Assembly: GCF_003700275.1 (NCBI RefSeq)
Contig: NZ_RBRE01000085.1
Location: 80,635-144,634, forward strand
Reading direction: 5' to 3'
Source: Pseudomonas cichorii
GTDB lineage: Bacteria; Pseudomonadota; Gammaproteobacteria; Pseudomonadales; Pseudomonadaceae
DNA length: 64,000 bases
The first letter of the stretch is position 1. Each line of letters starts with the position of its first letter. Of the stretch, positions 17,658 to 26,212 are shown in pieces. The notes under the pieces were generated by a model. The model had not been told where the DNA came from and made no database searches. It saw only the letters and a list, made by a program, of their open reading frames with translations. The translations under genes and the position numbers were made by a program.

Positions 17658-19337
17658 ATGAGCGACAAACCAGACGATGACTCACAAGCCAACCCCAGCC
17701 GTCGTCGCTTTCTGGGCGGGATGGCGGCCCTGGGCGCAGGCGTCACCCTTGGCGGCTACGCCAATGCCAACGAAAAGGCTCCCGCTGTCGCTGCCGAAAA
17801 ACACCTGAGCGGCGCAGCGCTGGACAAGGCGCTGCAAAAACACATCAAGACAGTCGTGGTCATCTACGCCGAGAACCGCAGCTTCAATAACCTGTTCGCC
17901 GACTTCCCGGGAGTTGAAAAGCCGCTCTCGGCGCTCAAGCCTGCCGACTACCAGCAACGCGACCGCGACGGCACGCTGCTCAAGACCCTGCCACCGGCCT
18001 GGGGCGGCGTCTTGCAGATCGGCCCGCAGAGTGTCGATGGCGTCAGCTACCCGGCTGGCGTGCAATATCAGGAAAACCTGCCCAACGCGCCCTTCCCGCT
18101 CAAAGGCCCGAATGGCGAAGACCTGCCGCTGAGCCTGGTGACCCGCGACCTGTGGCACGTGTTCTACCAGAACCAGATGCAGATCAACGACGGCAAGAAC
18201 GACCGCTTCGTGGCCTGGGCCGATGCTGGCGGATTGAGCATGGGGATGTACCCGCAGAGCCGTTACTCGCTGCGTCTGTGGGACGTGGCCAAAGAATTCG
18301 TGCTGTGCGACAACTTCTTCCAGGGCGCTTTCGGCGGTTCGTTTCTTAACCACCAATACCTGATTTCCGCGACCGCGCCGATCTACCCCGACGCCGCCAA
18401 CTCGGCCGCCAAATCGCAGATCGCCACCCTGCAAAGCGACGACCCGCAAGACCCGCGCCTCAAGCCCCTGGAAAAATCCCCGGCCAGCGCCATGGAAGGT
18501 CCGCCGCAGTTCGGCCCCAGCGCCATCACCCCGGACGGCTATGCGGTGAATACTCTCGCCCCGCCGTACTGGCCGACCTGGCTGCGCGACCCGCAGAACC
18601 CGGACTACTCCAAGCCCGATCTGGCCAACGTGCTGGTGCCGCAGAGTCACGAGCACATCGGCGACAAGCTGTCGAAAAAAGGCATCGAATGGGCGTGGTA
18701 TGCGGGTGCCTGGCAAGTCACCCTCGATGAGTACAAGGACTCCACCGGCATCCCGAAAATCCCCAACTTCCAGTACCACCATCAGCCATTCAACTACTTC
18801 AAGCAGCAAGGCCCGCAGAACCCGGTCGAGCGCAAGAAGCGCCTGCGCGATGGTGGCCTGGGCGATGAGTCGAGCAGCAACAGATTTCTGGCCGACGCCG
18901 AAGCCGGCAAGCTGCCCGCCGTCAGCTTCTATAAACCGCAAGGCAACCTGAACATGCACGCCGGTTACGCCGACGTCGCTTCAGGCGACCGGCATATCGA
19001 CCGGGTCATCAAGGTGCTGCGCAACAGCCCGCAGTGGGAAAACATGGTGATCGTCATCACCGTCGATGAAAACGGCGGCTGGTGGGACCACGTCGCGCCG
19101 CCCAAGGGTGACCGTTTCGGCCCCGGCACGCGCATTCCGGCGCTGGTCGTCTCGCCTTTCGCCCGCAAGGGCAGCGTGGACCATACCGTTTACGACACCG
19201 CCTCGATCCTGCGCCTGATCACCCGCCTGCACGGCCTGGAAACACTAAACGGCCTCAAGATGCGTGACGACGCCATGCGTGCCCGCGGCCAGACTCCCAT
19301 GGGCGACCTGACCAATGCCCTGCACTTTCCCACCTGA
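17658..19337 (+). CDS. Tat-exported acid phosphatase / phosphoesterase family protein
   Basis: A 559-residue protein of the phosphoesterase family that includes phospholipase C and AcpA-type acid phosphatases. A twin-arginine signal is visible (SRRRFLGGMAALGAGVTLGG, residues 14-33). The N-terminal catalytic block contains VVIYAENRSFNNLFADFPG, and the C-terminal metal-site block contains VITVDENGGWWDHVAPPKGD. This supports export of a folded metallo-phosphatase to the periplasm. It stands alone between the binding protein and the amidase. Substrate specificity (phosphomonoester or phospholipid) is uncertain. Confidence 0.85.
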   Translation: MSDKPDDDSQANPSRRRFLGGMAALGAGVTLGGYANANEKAPAVAAEKHLSGAALDKALQKHIKTVVVIYAENRSFNNLFADFPGVEKPLSALKPADYQQRDRDGTLLKTLPPAWGGVLQIGPQSVDGVSYPAGVQYQENLPNAPFPLKGPNGEDLPLSLVTRDLWHVFYQNQMQINDGKNDRFVAWADAGGLSMGMYPQSRYSLRLWDVAKEFVLCDNFFQGAFGGSFLNHQYLISATAPIYPDAANSAAKSQIATLQSDDPQDPRLKPLEKSPASAMEGPPQFGPSAITPDGYAVNTLAPPYWPTWLRDPQNPDYSKPDLANVLVPQSHEHIGDKLSKKGIEWAWYAGAWQVTLDEYKDSTGIPKIPNFQYHHQPFNYFKQQGPQNPVERKKRLRDGGLGDESSSNRFLADAEAGKLPAVSFYKPQGNLNMHAGYADVASGDRHIDRVIKVLRNSPQWENMVIVITVDENGGWWDHVAPPKGDRFGPGTRIPALVVSPFARKGSVDHTVYDTASILRLITRLHGLETLNGLKMRDDAMRARGQTPMGDLTNALHFPT

Positions 19338-19352
19338 ACAACTGAAAAGCCT

Positions 19353-19378
19353 GTCAGCCGCTATGCACAGCGGCTGAC
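19353..19378. terminator. Hairpin after the acid phosphatase gene
   Basis: The perfect ten-base stem GTCAGCCGCT/AGCGGCTGAC with a six-base loop lies 16 bases after the stop codon. No T-run follows on the plus strand, so it may be a weak or factor-assisted terminator. Confidence 0.45.
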
Positions 19379-19442
19379 TTGAGGCTCAGGCCGCTCTTGT
19401 ATTCCTTACAAGGTTCAAACCACCTTGCAAGGAATGCACTAC

Positions 19443-19937
19443 ATGAGCCAGACATCCCCTCCTACCCTCAAGGACCGAGACAGCACCGACCTGATCGTCG
19501 TCCACTGCTCCGCCACCCGCGCCAATGCCGATATCGGCGTGCGTGAAATCACCCAATGGCACATCCAGCGCGGCTTCGATACCGTGGGTTATCACTACGT
19601 CATCCGCCGTAATGGCGAGCTGGAAAGCGGACGCCCGGAAACCACCATCGGCGCCCATGTGCGGGGCCATAACGGCAACTCCATCGGCGTTTGCCTGGCG
19701 GGCGGCGTAGACGCCAACAACAAACCGGAAAACAACTTCACTGCCGCGCAGTTTGCGACCCTTGAAACACTGCTGGGGCAACTCAAGAGCCGTTATCCGG
19801 CTGCGCAGATTCTGGGGCATCGCGACCTGTCACCGGATCGCAATGGCGATGGCAGGATCACACCCAATGAATTCATCAAGGCATGCCCATCGTTCGATGT
19901 AAGAGAATGGCTGGCGGGACGAAACAGCGCGCTGTGA
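19443..19937 (+). CDS. T7-lysozyme-like N-acetylmuramoyl-L-alanine amidase
   Basis: A 164-residue single-domain amidase that should cut the bond between MurNAc and L-Ala in peptidoglycan. The zinc and catalytic residues are visible as VVHCSAT (His), GYHYVI (Tyr), HVRGHNGNSIGV and LGHRDLSP, the order of T7 lysozyme. No signal peptide or extra binding domain is present. This would suit a phage-derived endolysin or an effector that relies on another secretion route, and it lies 0.9 kb before a type VI PAAR gene. The ATG at 19443 follows CAAGGA; two upstream in-frame starts exist. Confidence 0.8.
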   Translation: MSQTSPPTLKDRDSTDLIVVHCSATRANADIGVREITQWHIQRGFDTVGYHYVIRRNGELESGRPETTIGAHVRGHNGNSIGVCLAGGVDANNKPENNFTAAQFATLETLLGQLKSRYPAAQILGHRDLSPDRNGDGRITPNEFIKACPSFDVREWLAGRNSAL

Positions 19938-19958
19938 GCCAGAACAGCGGCCAACACA

Positions 19959-20000
19959 CGCCGGTTGTCATCGCCTGAAGCAATGACACCCGGCGTTTTA
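19959..20000. terminator. Hairpin terminator between convergent genes
   Basis: CGCCGGTTGTCAT and ATGACACCCGGCG pair with one mismatch, followed on the plus strand by GTTTTAC. It separates the amidase gene from the convergent gene at 20007. Confidence 0.7.
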
Positions 20001-20006
20001 CAACCC

Positions 20007-20498
20007 TTACTTCATTGCCAACTGAGCAGCTTGCTGTCCTTGCTCGGAAGTCAGGGTTCCGTTCTTGGAAATCTTGTCCAGCGAGTTGCTGGCGCTCATC
20101 AGGCTGGCAGTGAGCGTCGCAATGGTCGACTGCAATACGCCAACACGGGATTGCTTGGTCTGCGGGTCCATACTCTGGTCAGCCATCAGCGCCTGCAACT
20201 CTTGCTGCTTCTCGGCGATCTTTTCCTTCAGCTCACGAATCATCTTCAGAATACGCTGCGCGTTTTCCGGCAAACCGCTGGACTCGATATCCTGGTTAGG
20301 ATTGGCTTTTTCCTCGGCAGCCTTCTTAAGGCCCAGACCCGAGAGCGACACCTGTACACCTTCAGCAGGCTTGGCAGGCGCAACAGTTTGCGACGGGGTT
20401 GTTGCCGCTTCTACCGCGTCATCGACTGCTTTTTTCGCCGCCACATCAAGCATGGACAGCTGGTTATTATTGAGTGGCTGCGAACCGATGGCGATCAT
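20007..20498 (-). CDS. Hypothetical small coiled-coil protein, paralogue of the gene at 6449
   Basis: A 163-residue protein with no signal peptide. After a variable N-terminal half it carries DIESSGLPENAQRILKMIRE, which clearly matches the corresponding block of the protein at 6449-6916, followed by a continuous heptad-like helix (LKEKIAEKQQELQALM). Ribosome site AAGGA precedes the ATG. The shared block and similar size indicate a family of short helical proteins present twice in 14 kb. Function is unknown; in this location it sits between the amidase and the type VI cargo genes. Confidence 0.75.
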   Translation of the reverse strand: MIAIGSQPLNNNQLSMLDVAAKKAVDDAVEAATTPSQTVAPAKPAEGVQVSLSGLGLKKAAEEKANPNQDIESSGLPENAQRILKMIRELKEKIAEKQQELQALMADQSMDPQTKQSRVGVLQSTIATLTASLMSASNSLDKISKNGTLTSEQGQQAAQLAMK

Positions 20499-20802
20499 GA
20501 CAAATCCTTACAAGGAAATTAGTTTGTACTGTATCTGCATTGTATCGACCGACGTACAAAGAGCTTGAGGAGATTTTACAAAATGTTTCCACGGTGAATG
20601 GGGCAAGGCAAAACAGCCGAGGAAAGCCCTGAATCTCGTAGGAATTGTTGAAATACCAGGCAGGAATTCGCCACCCAGACAGCCGCCCAGTTATTGCCCA
20701 TCGCCCGACGCGCCTTTAATATCGCAACCCTTGGCAGCGCCTGCGGCTACACACGGCTCGCCAATCACCTTTACCCTCAGAATTTTTGAAACGGACCTTC
20801 AA
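20499..20802. other. Intergenic region between divergent genes
   Basis: About 300 bases between the coiled-coil gene and the PAAR gene. It must hold both promoters. I see no convincing operator, RNA or further gene; an in-frame extension of the PAAR gene back to 20731 lacks a ribosome site. Confidence 0.5.
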
Positions 20803-21300
20803 ATGAGTGGCAAACCTGCTGCCCGCGTCACAGACCCCACCAGTTGCCCACTCCCGGGGCACGGCACCAACTCCATTGTCAGCGGCTCCCCCAATGTGAA
20901 CTTCGACGGCCTGCCTGCCGCCCGAATGGGCGACACATCCGCCTGCGGCAGCCCGATCACCGGAGGCGTCAGCGCAACCGTATTCATCAACGGTCGGAAC
21001 GCCGCAACACTGGGCAGCACCGGCGCCCACGGCAACTTTATTACCGGCGGCTCCGGCACCGTGATCATCGGCGACACCTTCGTCCCGGCCCCTTTCAGCG
21101 GCCTGCTGCCGATGCCCGTGCACTTCAGCGACAAGCTCAAACTCATCAACGAAAGCACCGGCGAACCCATGGCCAACCACGGCTACGCCATACAGCGCGC
21201 CGACGGCAGCATCGAAGAAGGCATCAGCGACGCCCAGGGTTTCACCCATGTGGTGAGCTCGCACCTGGCGGAAAGCATCAAACTGTTTCTGGAAGATTGA
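20803..21300 (+). CDS. PAAR-domain protein (type VI secretion spike tip)
   Basis: A 165-residue protein that begins MSGKPAARVTDPTSCPLPGH and shows the repeated glycine/proline-rich PAAR pattern (TDPTSCP, SGSPNVNFDGLPAARMGDTSACG, SGTVIIGDTF). PAAR proteins sharpen the VgrG spike and carry cargo. A separate C-terminal module from about residue 105 (FSDKLKLINESTGEP to the end) probably acts as cargo adaptor. The start at 20803 fits the family N-terminus. The lipase gene starts two bases after the stop, so this is a tip-plus-effector unit. The C-terminal module occurs again, broken, at 23320-23540. Confidence 0.88.
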   Translation: MSGKPAARVTDPTSCPLPGHGTNSIVSGSPNVNFDGLPAARMGDTSACGSPITGGVSATVFINGRNAATLGSTGAHGNFITGGSGTVIIGDTFVPAPFSGLLPMPVHFSDKLKLINESTGEPMANHGYAIQRADGSIEEGISDAQGFTHVVSSHLAESIKLFLED

Positions 21301-21302
21301 GA

Positions 21303-22046
21303 ATGGCAGCAGAACAACAAGCAGAAAAGATTGTGCTTTCAAACGGCAAGACAGCGTGTGTGGCGAAGACGCATACGTTGACGCCTATTAATGATGCCGT
21401 GGTTACAACGGTGCCGGTGGCTGAGAAGAAGGCGGTGGTGTTTTTTATTGGGGGGGCGGCGGATCAGGAGTCGTATTATTTTCAGAGGGCGAATCGTAAT
21501 GTTGATGATGCAAGAATCCTCCTTCAGAAAAAAATCGACAGTTCAGAAACCCTTAAACCAAAATATGAAGGGATATCAAAAAGCTACAATACCGCTAAAG
21601 GTTCTGGCGATATCCAGACTCACTTCATTGACAAGATACCCAGCAAATCATGTCCCGTTTACATCGTCGGGCATAGCTTGGGCGGCTGGAATGGAGCACA
21701 TCTATCAAAAATTCTGTCGGAAGCTGGCTATACCATTAAATTTCTGGTGACACTGGATCCCGTAGGTCAAGGGTTTCTAGTATGGCTGGGCTCAGATATT
21801 TATCTCTCTGAACCCTCTCCCGTTGCCGAAATCTGGATCAATATCCTTGCCAATTCAAGCGAACCGGACTCATCTGATAGCGTCGCAGATTTTGGAGAGC
21901 GCTGGATCATAAACTCAGGGCCGACGATAAATAAGACCGCCGATATTCAACACTATGCAGCAGGCCGGATGTTCAAAGAGCCGGTGCTATGTGAAAAGTC
22001 CGCGTGCGACCTGATTTTTGACTCCATCAATGAGATCCTGGGCTAA
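21303..22046 (+). CDS. Probable type VI lipase effector (alpha/beta hydrolase)
   Basis: A 247-residue alpha/beta hydrolase with the nucleophile elbow GHSLGG (in YIVGHSLGGWNGAHL), a candidate catalytic Asp in VTLDPVGQ and a late His in IQHYAAGR. There is no signal peptide. Directly following a PAAR gene and preceding a lipoprotein gene, it fits the Tle class of phospholipase/lipase effectors delivered by type VI secretion. Base composition changes within the first 150 bases from GC-rich to AT-rich, suggesting a swapped toxin domain behind a conserved leader. Lipase activity is inferred from the motif and context. Confidence 0.78.
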   Translation: MAAEQQAEKIVLSNGKTACVAKTHTLTPINDAVVTTVPVAEKKAVVFFIGGAADQESYYFQRANRNVDDARILLQKKIDSSETLKPKYEGISKSYNTAKGSGDIQTHFIDKIPSKSCPVYIVGHSLGGWNGAHLSKILSEAGYTIKFLVTLDPVGQGFLVWLGSDIYLSEPSPVAEIWINILANSSEPDSSDSVADFGERWIINSGPTINKTADIQHYAAGRMFKEPVLCEKSACDLIFDSINEILG

Positions 22047-22564
22047 TGAATATATACCGTGCTTTCATTTGTCTAGCAGCACTCTTGTGTGCTGCCTGTT
22101 CAAAAACGGCTAATATCCCACCAGCCGAACTTACACTGTCATCTTTTGAAAGAGGGCCAAACAGCCTCTTTGTTATCAATTTTCATTCAAGTGTCGACCT
22201 AGAGCATGCATTCAAGGACTACGAAAACAAAAACCAACTAACGCCAGTACTGACTTGCTCACTAGATCGCGACACAAACTTCTCAACGGACCACGCTATC
22301 AACATAAGGCTTGAAGGATTAGTCGAGGCAAAAAACCAAACCAAACCAAACTACAGCTTCTTGTCCGAGGTTGTTATTTACTACTTTAACCCTGATGGAA
22401 GTCAGAACAACAAAAACAAGGACAAGGATATCATTCCGCTGATTGCAGCCCAAGCTTCAATCCCCTGTCAGGTGCGCATCGCCTCATGGGGATATAATGT
22501 CTACTATAGCAATACCTTTTTCATTCCATCGAAGCTGATGCTGGAAAAGATGAGGAAAATATAG
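22046..22564 (+). CDS. Lipoprotein, probable immunity to the lipase effector
   Basis: A 172-residue lipoprotein with a lipobox (LCAAC at residues 14-18), so it should be anchored in the periplasmic face of a membrane, where an incoming lipase would act. Its ATG shares one base with the TAA of the lipase gene, implying coupled translation. The mature part begins with PPAELTLSSFERGP and contains two conserved Cys. Low GC like the toxin. No named family recognised; the immunity role is inferred from location, gene coupling and the usual lipoprotein nature of Tle immunity proteins. Confidence 0.7.
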   Translation: MNIYRAFICLAALLCAACSKTANIPPAELTLSSFERGPNSLFVINFHSSVDLEHAFKDYENKNQLTPVLTCSLDRDTNFSTDHAINIRLEGLVEAKNQTKPNYSFLSEVVIYYFNPDGSQNNKNKDKDIIPLIAAQASIPCQVRIASWGYNVYYSNTFFIPSKLMLEKMRKI

Positions 22565-22702
22565 GTACTCAACGAGTACAACTGCAATCAGATGTTCCCT
22601 GATTCATACACATGCGATTAAATTACTTATTTTGGCGCCACCACGAATACGGCACTTAAAACCCGAAAAAAGTCGAGTTAGGGCCACCAAGGCATTTTAC
22701 CA

Positions 22703-23455
22703 ATGAGACAATATCGTAACTTTATTTTATTAGCAGTTTTCCTATGTACAGCCTGCGCAAAAACGCCAAACATCCCACGCGCAGAGCTTAGGCTGTCGTC
22801 TTTTGAGCGAGGCCCCCATAGCCGTTATACAGTTAGCTTTACCTCAAGCATTGACCTGATGCGCGCCTTCAACAATTACGAAAACAGCAACCAACAAAAT
22901 CCGGTACTGACGTGCTCTCTGGATCGCGACATGAATTTTTCAACAGATCATGTTATTAAAATAAAAGCCAGAGGCTCAGTAAAAGCCAAAGATCAAAGCA
23001 GACTAAACCGCGACTTCATTTCAGAAGTATCTTTCTCCTACTCCAATCCAGACGGAAGCGAAAGCAGCCTAAGTGAGTACGACGAAATAAGAACATTGAT
23101 TGAGGAGCAAGCATCGATCCCTTGCAACGTTCGTATCTCTCCTTCATGGGGATACAAAATTTACTATACCAATACGTTTTTTATCCCATCAGCGTTAATA
23201 CTGGAAAAAGTGAGAGAAAATAACTCAACCACTGAAAGCTTCTTACAAACCGCGCACCCGTTTATTGCAGATCGCTGGCCTCCTGCTTTAATATTCCCGG
23301 CAATTGGAATCCCTCTGCCTGCGCCTATCGTCATCATCGACGACACCTTTTTTCTCGGCCCCCTTCAGCCACAAGTTCAAACTCATCAACGAAACCACCG
23401 GCGAACCCATGCCCAACCACCGTTACGCCATCCAGCGCGCCGACGGCAGCATTGA
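22703..23455 (+). CDS. Second immunity-like lipoprotein, C-terminus fused to out-of-frame PAAR debris
   Basis: A 250-codon frame. Residues 1 to about 172 are a clear paralogue of the protein at 22046: lipobox FLCTAC, RAELRLSSFERGPHS, PVLTCSLDRDMNFSTDH and NTFFIPS are shared. The native protein probably ended near residue 175-215. The last 40 residues are translated from DNA that encodes a PAAR C-terminal module in another frame, so they are junk. No matching lipase precedes this copy, which makes it an orphan immunity gene, perhaps guarding against toxins of related strains. Confidence 0.65.
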   Translation: MRQYRNFILLAVFLCTACAKTPNIPRAELRLSSFERGPHSRYTVSFTSSIDLMRAFNNYENSNQQNPVLTCSLDRDMNFSTDHVIKIKARGSVKAKDQSRLNRDFISEVSFSYSNPDGSESSLSEYDEIRTLIEEQASIPCNVRISPSWGYKIYYTNTFFIPSALILEKVRENNSTTESFLQTAHPFIADRWPPALIFPAIGIPLPAPIVIIDDTFFLGPLQPQVQTHQRNHRRTHAQPPLRHPARRRQH

Positions 23456-23540
23456 ACAAGGCGTCAGCGACGCCCAGGGCTTCACACATAGGGTGAGATC
23501 GCAGGTGGCTGAAAGCGTCAAAGTGTTTGTGGAAGATTAA
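23320..23540 (+). pseudogene. Truncated PAAR protein tail with frameshift
   Basis: The sequence resumes homology to the PAAR gene at a VIIDDTF-like segment in the frame of the upstream lipoprotein, then shifts frame and continues as FSHKFKLINETTGEPMPNHR to VFVED, clearly matching the C-terminal module of 20803-21300. The PAAR repeats themselves are missing. The bases after the stop resemble the start of the lipase gene and then homology ends at the intron remnant. This is the scar of a second PAAR-effector unit. Confidence 0.75.
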
Positions 23541-23589
23541 GAAAATGCCAGGATAAGCAGCAGAACAAATGTAAGTGCTCCATAAACCC

Positions 23590-23890
23590 TATACTCAAAG
23601 CCGCCGCGTGATGCAGGATGCCGTACTCCGATTTCTTTCTGGAGGCTCTCTTAGTCGAAAGGTAAATCCTAGAAACGTGAACTGCGTCGTCGGGTAGAGT
23701 GCTTTGCGGTTACTATCCTTGCAGTCGACGATCTTCGATTTATCTGGATGAATGCTGAGCAGGCTTTCCTCCAAGCGTACCTGGATAGCACCCATGACCT
23801 CATTCGCCTGCTGCTCGCTGCGGTAGTAGACCACAGCACGTCATACACACTTGCATCTTCCGCTTCTCACAACAGCGCCTGCTCCCCCGG
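23590..23890 (-). mobile_element. Group II intron reverse transcriptase remnant
   Basis: On the minus strand the fragment VVYYRSEQQANEVMGAIQ, LLSIHPDKSKIVDCKDSN and FTFLGFTFR matches the region just after the YADD active site of group II intron-encoded reverse transcriptase/maturases. Only about 80 residues remain; the YADD motif upstream is degraded (TATGACGTGCT then a frame change) and the maturase domain is absent. It is a dead relic at the edge of the broken type VI unit, and may have caused its loss. Confidence 0.7.
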
Positions 23891-23906
23891 ACACATGATT
23901 GCGCGG

Positions 23907-24011
23907 CTAATTGGTTTCCCCTGCCAACACGTCACCATAAGCCTCACGATAAATAGCACATGACTCGGAGTCGAGGTGTTTCACCACAATTTCTTTCGTA
24001 GAAACTTTCAT
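23907..24011 (-). CDS. Possible 34-residue ORF or gene remnant
   Basis: A short minus-strand frame beginning MKVSTKEIVVKHLDSESCAI and ending in LAGETN. The composition looks like real protein, but no ribosome site at proper distance is seen and the upstream frame is closed. Most likely the stub of a gene cut by the intron remnant. The rest of 23964-24187 shows nothing recognisable. Confidence 0.25.
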   Translation of the reverse strand: MKVSTKEIVVKHLDSESCAIYREAYGDVLAGETN

Positions 24012-24187
24012 CCTTATCAACTACCAGCTTGGCTGGCGTACCATGCGCTTCATACCAGAATTTGCGAAGCAGTTACAGACTCTTCATGCTAGAAAAAACA
24101 TAACTACACATTGGCATAAAGCGCATTCACCACTATTCACCCCACTTAAGATCATGACAAAACAACAAAAGAATCAAGCAACCAATG

Positions 24188-25954
24188 TCAGGTAATATCC
24201 ATAAAATCACTAGCTTCTTCATGCTTTTCGAGAAGATCCTGCATACGAACTAGCTCCGTTACTAACTCGACGTACAGTCTTTCCACATAGATAATAACGT
24301 CACTCGCGAACTCTACCCCCCTATCTTCCGATATCTCAAGATAGCTTCTTTGATCACATGAAGGGTTTTTCATGAATCCAGCATTCCAATGAGGAAGACT
24401 CGGTGATGAACTAAACATCTTTGCAAACACTTGAGTATCAAATTGATGCAGGCTATAGAAAGTCTCGTCTTCACCTCTGACCTTTTCAACCCAGAACTTA
24501 TAGGAAGTTTGATTCGCCTTTCTTCTTACAACAGTCAAGCCACTTAAATATTTTTTTACCGCACTCTTTTTTAAAGTATCCTCACCACCCGACAAGTACT
24601 TCCTTGCCTTTTCAATATCTGGCATAAAAAAATACTTCATTGCACGATGAGAGTCTATCTGCTTCAGAAAAACCAACTCCTCGTTCCACTGCTGCCACTT
24701 TTTCTCTAAAACCTGGCTATAGAATCGTCTCGCAACCATATCAGTTCGAGTCTTAATATATCTAGCCGCAAAAAATTCTTGCACACTAGCATGCACAAAA
24801 GAAAGTTTGTTTCCCTCTTCAATCAGAAGACAAGTAATCTTCTTAATATCATCTAAAAAAGATTGAGGCTCAGCGTCAATCCCTACTTCCTTAATACTAT
24901 TAACAGCCATATCATAGGCTGCCTCATAGTCTATAGAGTTAAGCTGCCTCTTCCTGGTAGAGAAACAAAAAGCCTCAAATATTTGCTGAATCTGCCGATC
25001 GTCAACTTTTGATTTTCTATGCCGCCTCCATCCCAATTTTGAAGCATCATGGCGAATCAAGAGGATCTGAAAAAGATCATTGTAAAATTCTGCAAATCCA
25101 AGTGGAATTTTTTGAGCACTTCTATAGGAGATAGCTAACAAAGTTGCTAGCAAAGGAGTAGTAATTAACTCTCTAATTTTTGTAGGAGAAGACTTGATTG
25201 CAGAATAAATCCGACCAGAAAATGCTTTATCTTTGGTGATTTTCTTGTAAAACCCCCCCAAATCATTAAGTTCAAGCGGCTGAATTCGATAAGAATGAAA
25301 ATTGGTAAGATGCTTACAGTTAGAATCGGGGCGAGATGTCAAAACCATTTTACAATCTGGAAAATCAAATGACATTTCTTCAATTTCTTGCATCAACTGG
25401 CTGACATTTCCTGGTTCGACCTCGTCGAATCCATCGAGCAATAGCGAAAGCTTTCCCGCAGTAGCAAACAAACAGAATAACTCGGCATCAACAGCAATAC
25501 CCATTAAGTTAGAAAATTTTTCAGCAAGAAACGTCCGAAGAGTTTTACCATCTACATGCCGGAGCTCAACAAAGATAGGAATTCGAGTACCGGTTTTTAT
25601 TTCTCCCCCCAGCAAGTAGCGCATCAGAATTGATTTCCCCTGCCCTACAGTGCCAAAAATTATATTATGGTTATCCTTAAATGGATCGAGATTCTTTAGC
25701 CTAATGGCCGACGGTGGAACAGGATCGTTTCGAACAATTTGGACAGGGTAGAAAAAGGAGGATAAGCTAAGCGGCCTATCAGTATGCCATATCGTTTTCA
25801 CTCGCTGAGTTTCATACAGCTTTTTATGCAACATCTTTGCCTTTGCAGCGGTCCTAATAGTGGACAGCTTCGCCTTTACGTCACCGTCTGATGCCAAAAA
25901 CAGCTCATCAATCGGTTTTTTCAAGAGTGAAATCGCTAGCGAAAAATCAGGCAT
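24188..25954 (-). CDS. NACHT-domain NTPase, probable anti-phage defence protein
   Basis: A 588-residue STAND NTPase of the NACHT type. After about 90 N-terminal residues comes the Walker A loop GTVGQGKS, then Walker B LSLLLDGFDEVEPGN (with the NACHT-style D..DE), the sensor LTSRPDSN, and the winged-helix signature SFVHASVQEFFAARYI. The C-terminal 200 residues have no recognised repeats, so the sensor is short. Bacterial NACHT proteins protect against phage by sensing infection and causing cell death or arrest. The gene is clearly more AT-rich than the core, indicating transfer. The N-terminal effector region is unrecognised. It faces a membrane protein gene across 258 bases without features. 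Confidence 0.82.
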   Translation of the reverse strand: MPDFSLAISLLKKPIDELFLASDGDVKAKLSTIRTAAKAKMLHKKLYETQRVKTIWHTDRPLSLSSFFYPVQIVRNDPVPPSAIRLKNLDPFKDNHNIIFGTVGQGKSILMRYLLGGEIKTGTRIPIFVELRHVDGKTLRTFLAEKFSNLMGIAVDAELFCLFATAGKLSLLLDGFDEVEPGNVSQLMQEIEEMSFDFPDCKMVLTSRPDSNCKHLTNFHSYRIQPLELNDLGGFYKKITKDKAFSGRIYSAIKSSPTKIRELITTPLLATLLAISYRSAQKIPLGFAEFYNDLFQILLIRHDASKLGWRRHRKSKVDDRQIQQIFEAFCFSTRKRQLNSIDYEAAYDMAVNSIKEVGIDAEPQSFLDDIKKITCLLIEEGNKLSFVHASVQEFFAARYIKTRTDMVARRFYSQVLEKKWQQWNEELVFLKQIDSHRAMKYFFMPDIEKARKYLSGGEDTLKKSAVKKYLSGLTVVRRKANQTSYKFWVEKVRGEDETFYSLHQFDTQVFAKMFSSSPSLPHWNAGFMKNPSCDQRSYLEISEDRGVEFASDVIIYVERLYVELVTELVRMQDLLEKHEEASDFMDIT

Positions 25955-26212
25955 CTTTTACCTTAGCTCATCGTGACCAAGAGGATAAAATAGCGGCTTG
26001 AGCATAGAGAATGCAAACTGCCATTACGTGCCACATAAACACAGGTTTTAAAAAAAAACAAGCATCGCAACTACACACCAAACAAGCTTTAGTTGCTATG
26101 GAGGAACCAAATTCGCTGAAGCAGTTAAAAAGATGTGTTGTTACCCTTCTAAATTATGGCAAAATGCCTTCAATAGGTAGATGAAATCGAAAATTTTTAC
26201 CATGGAGGAAAA

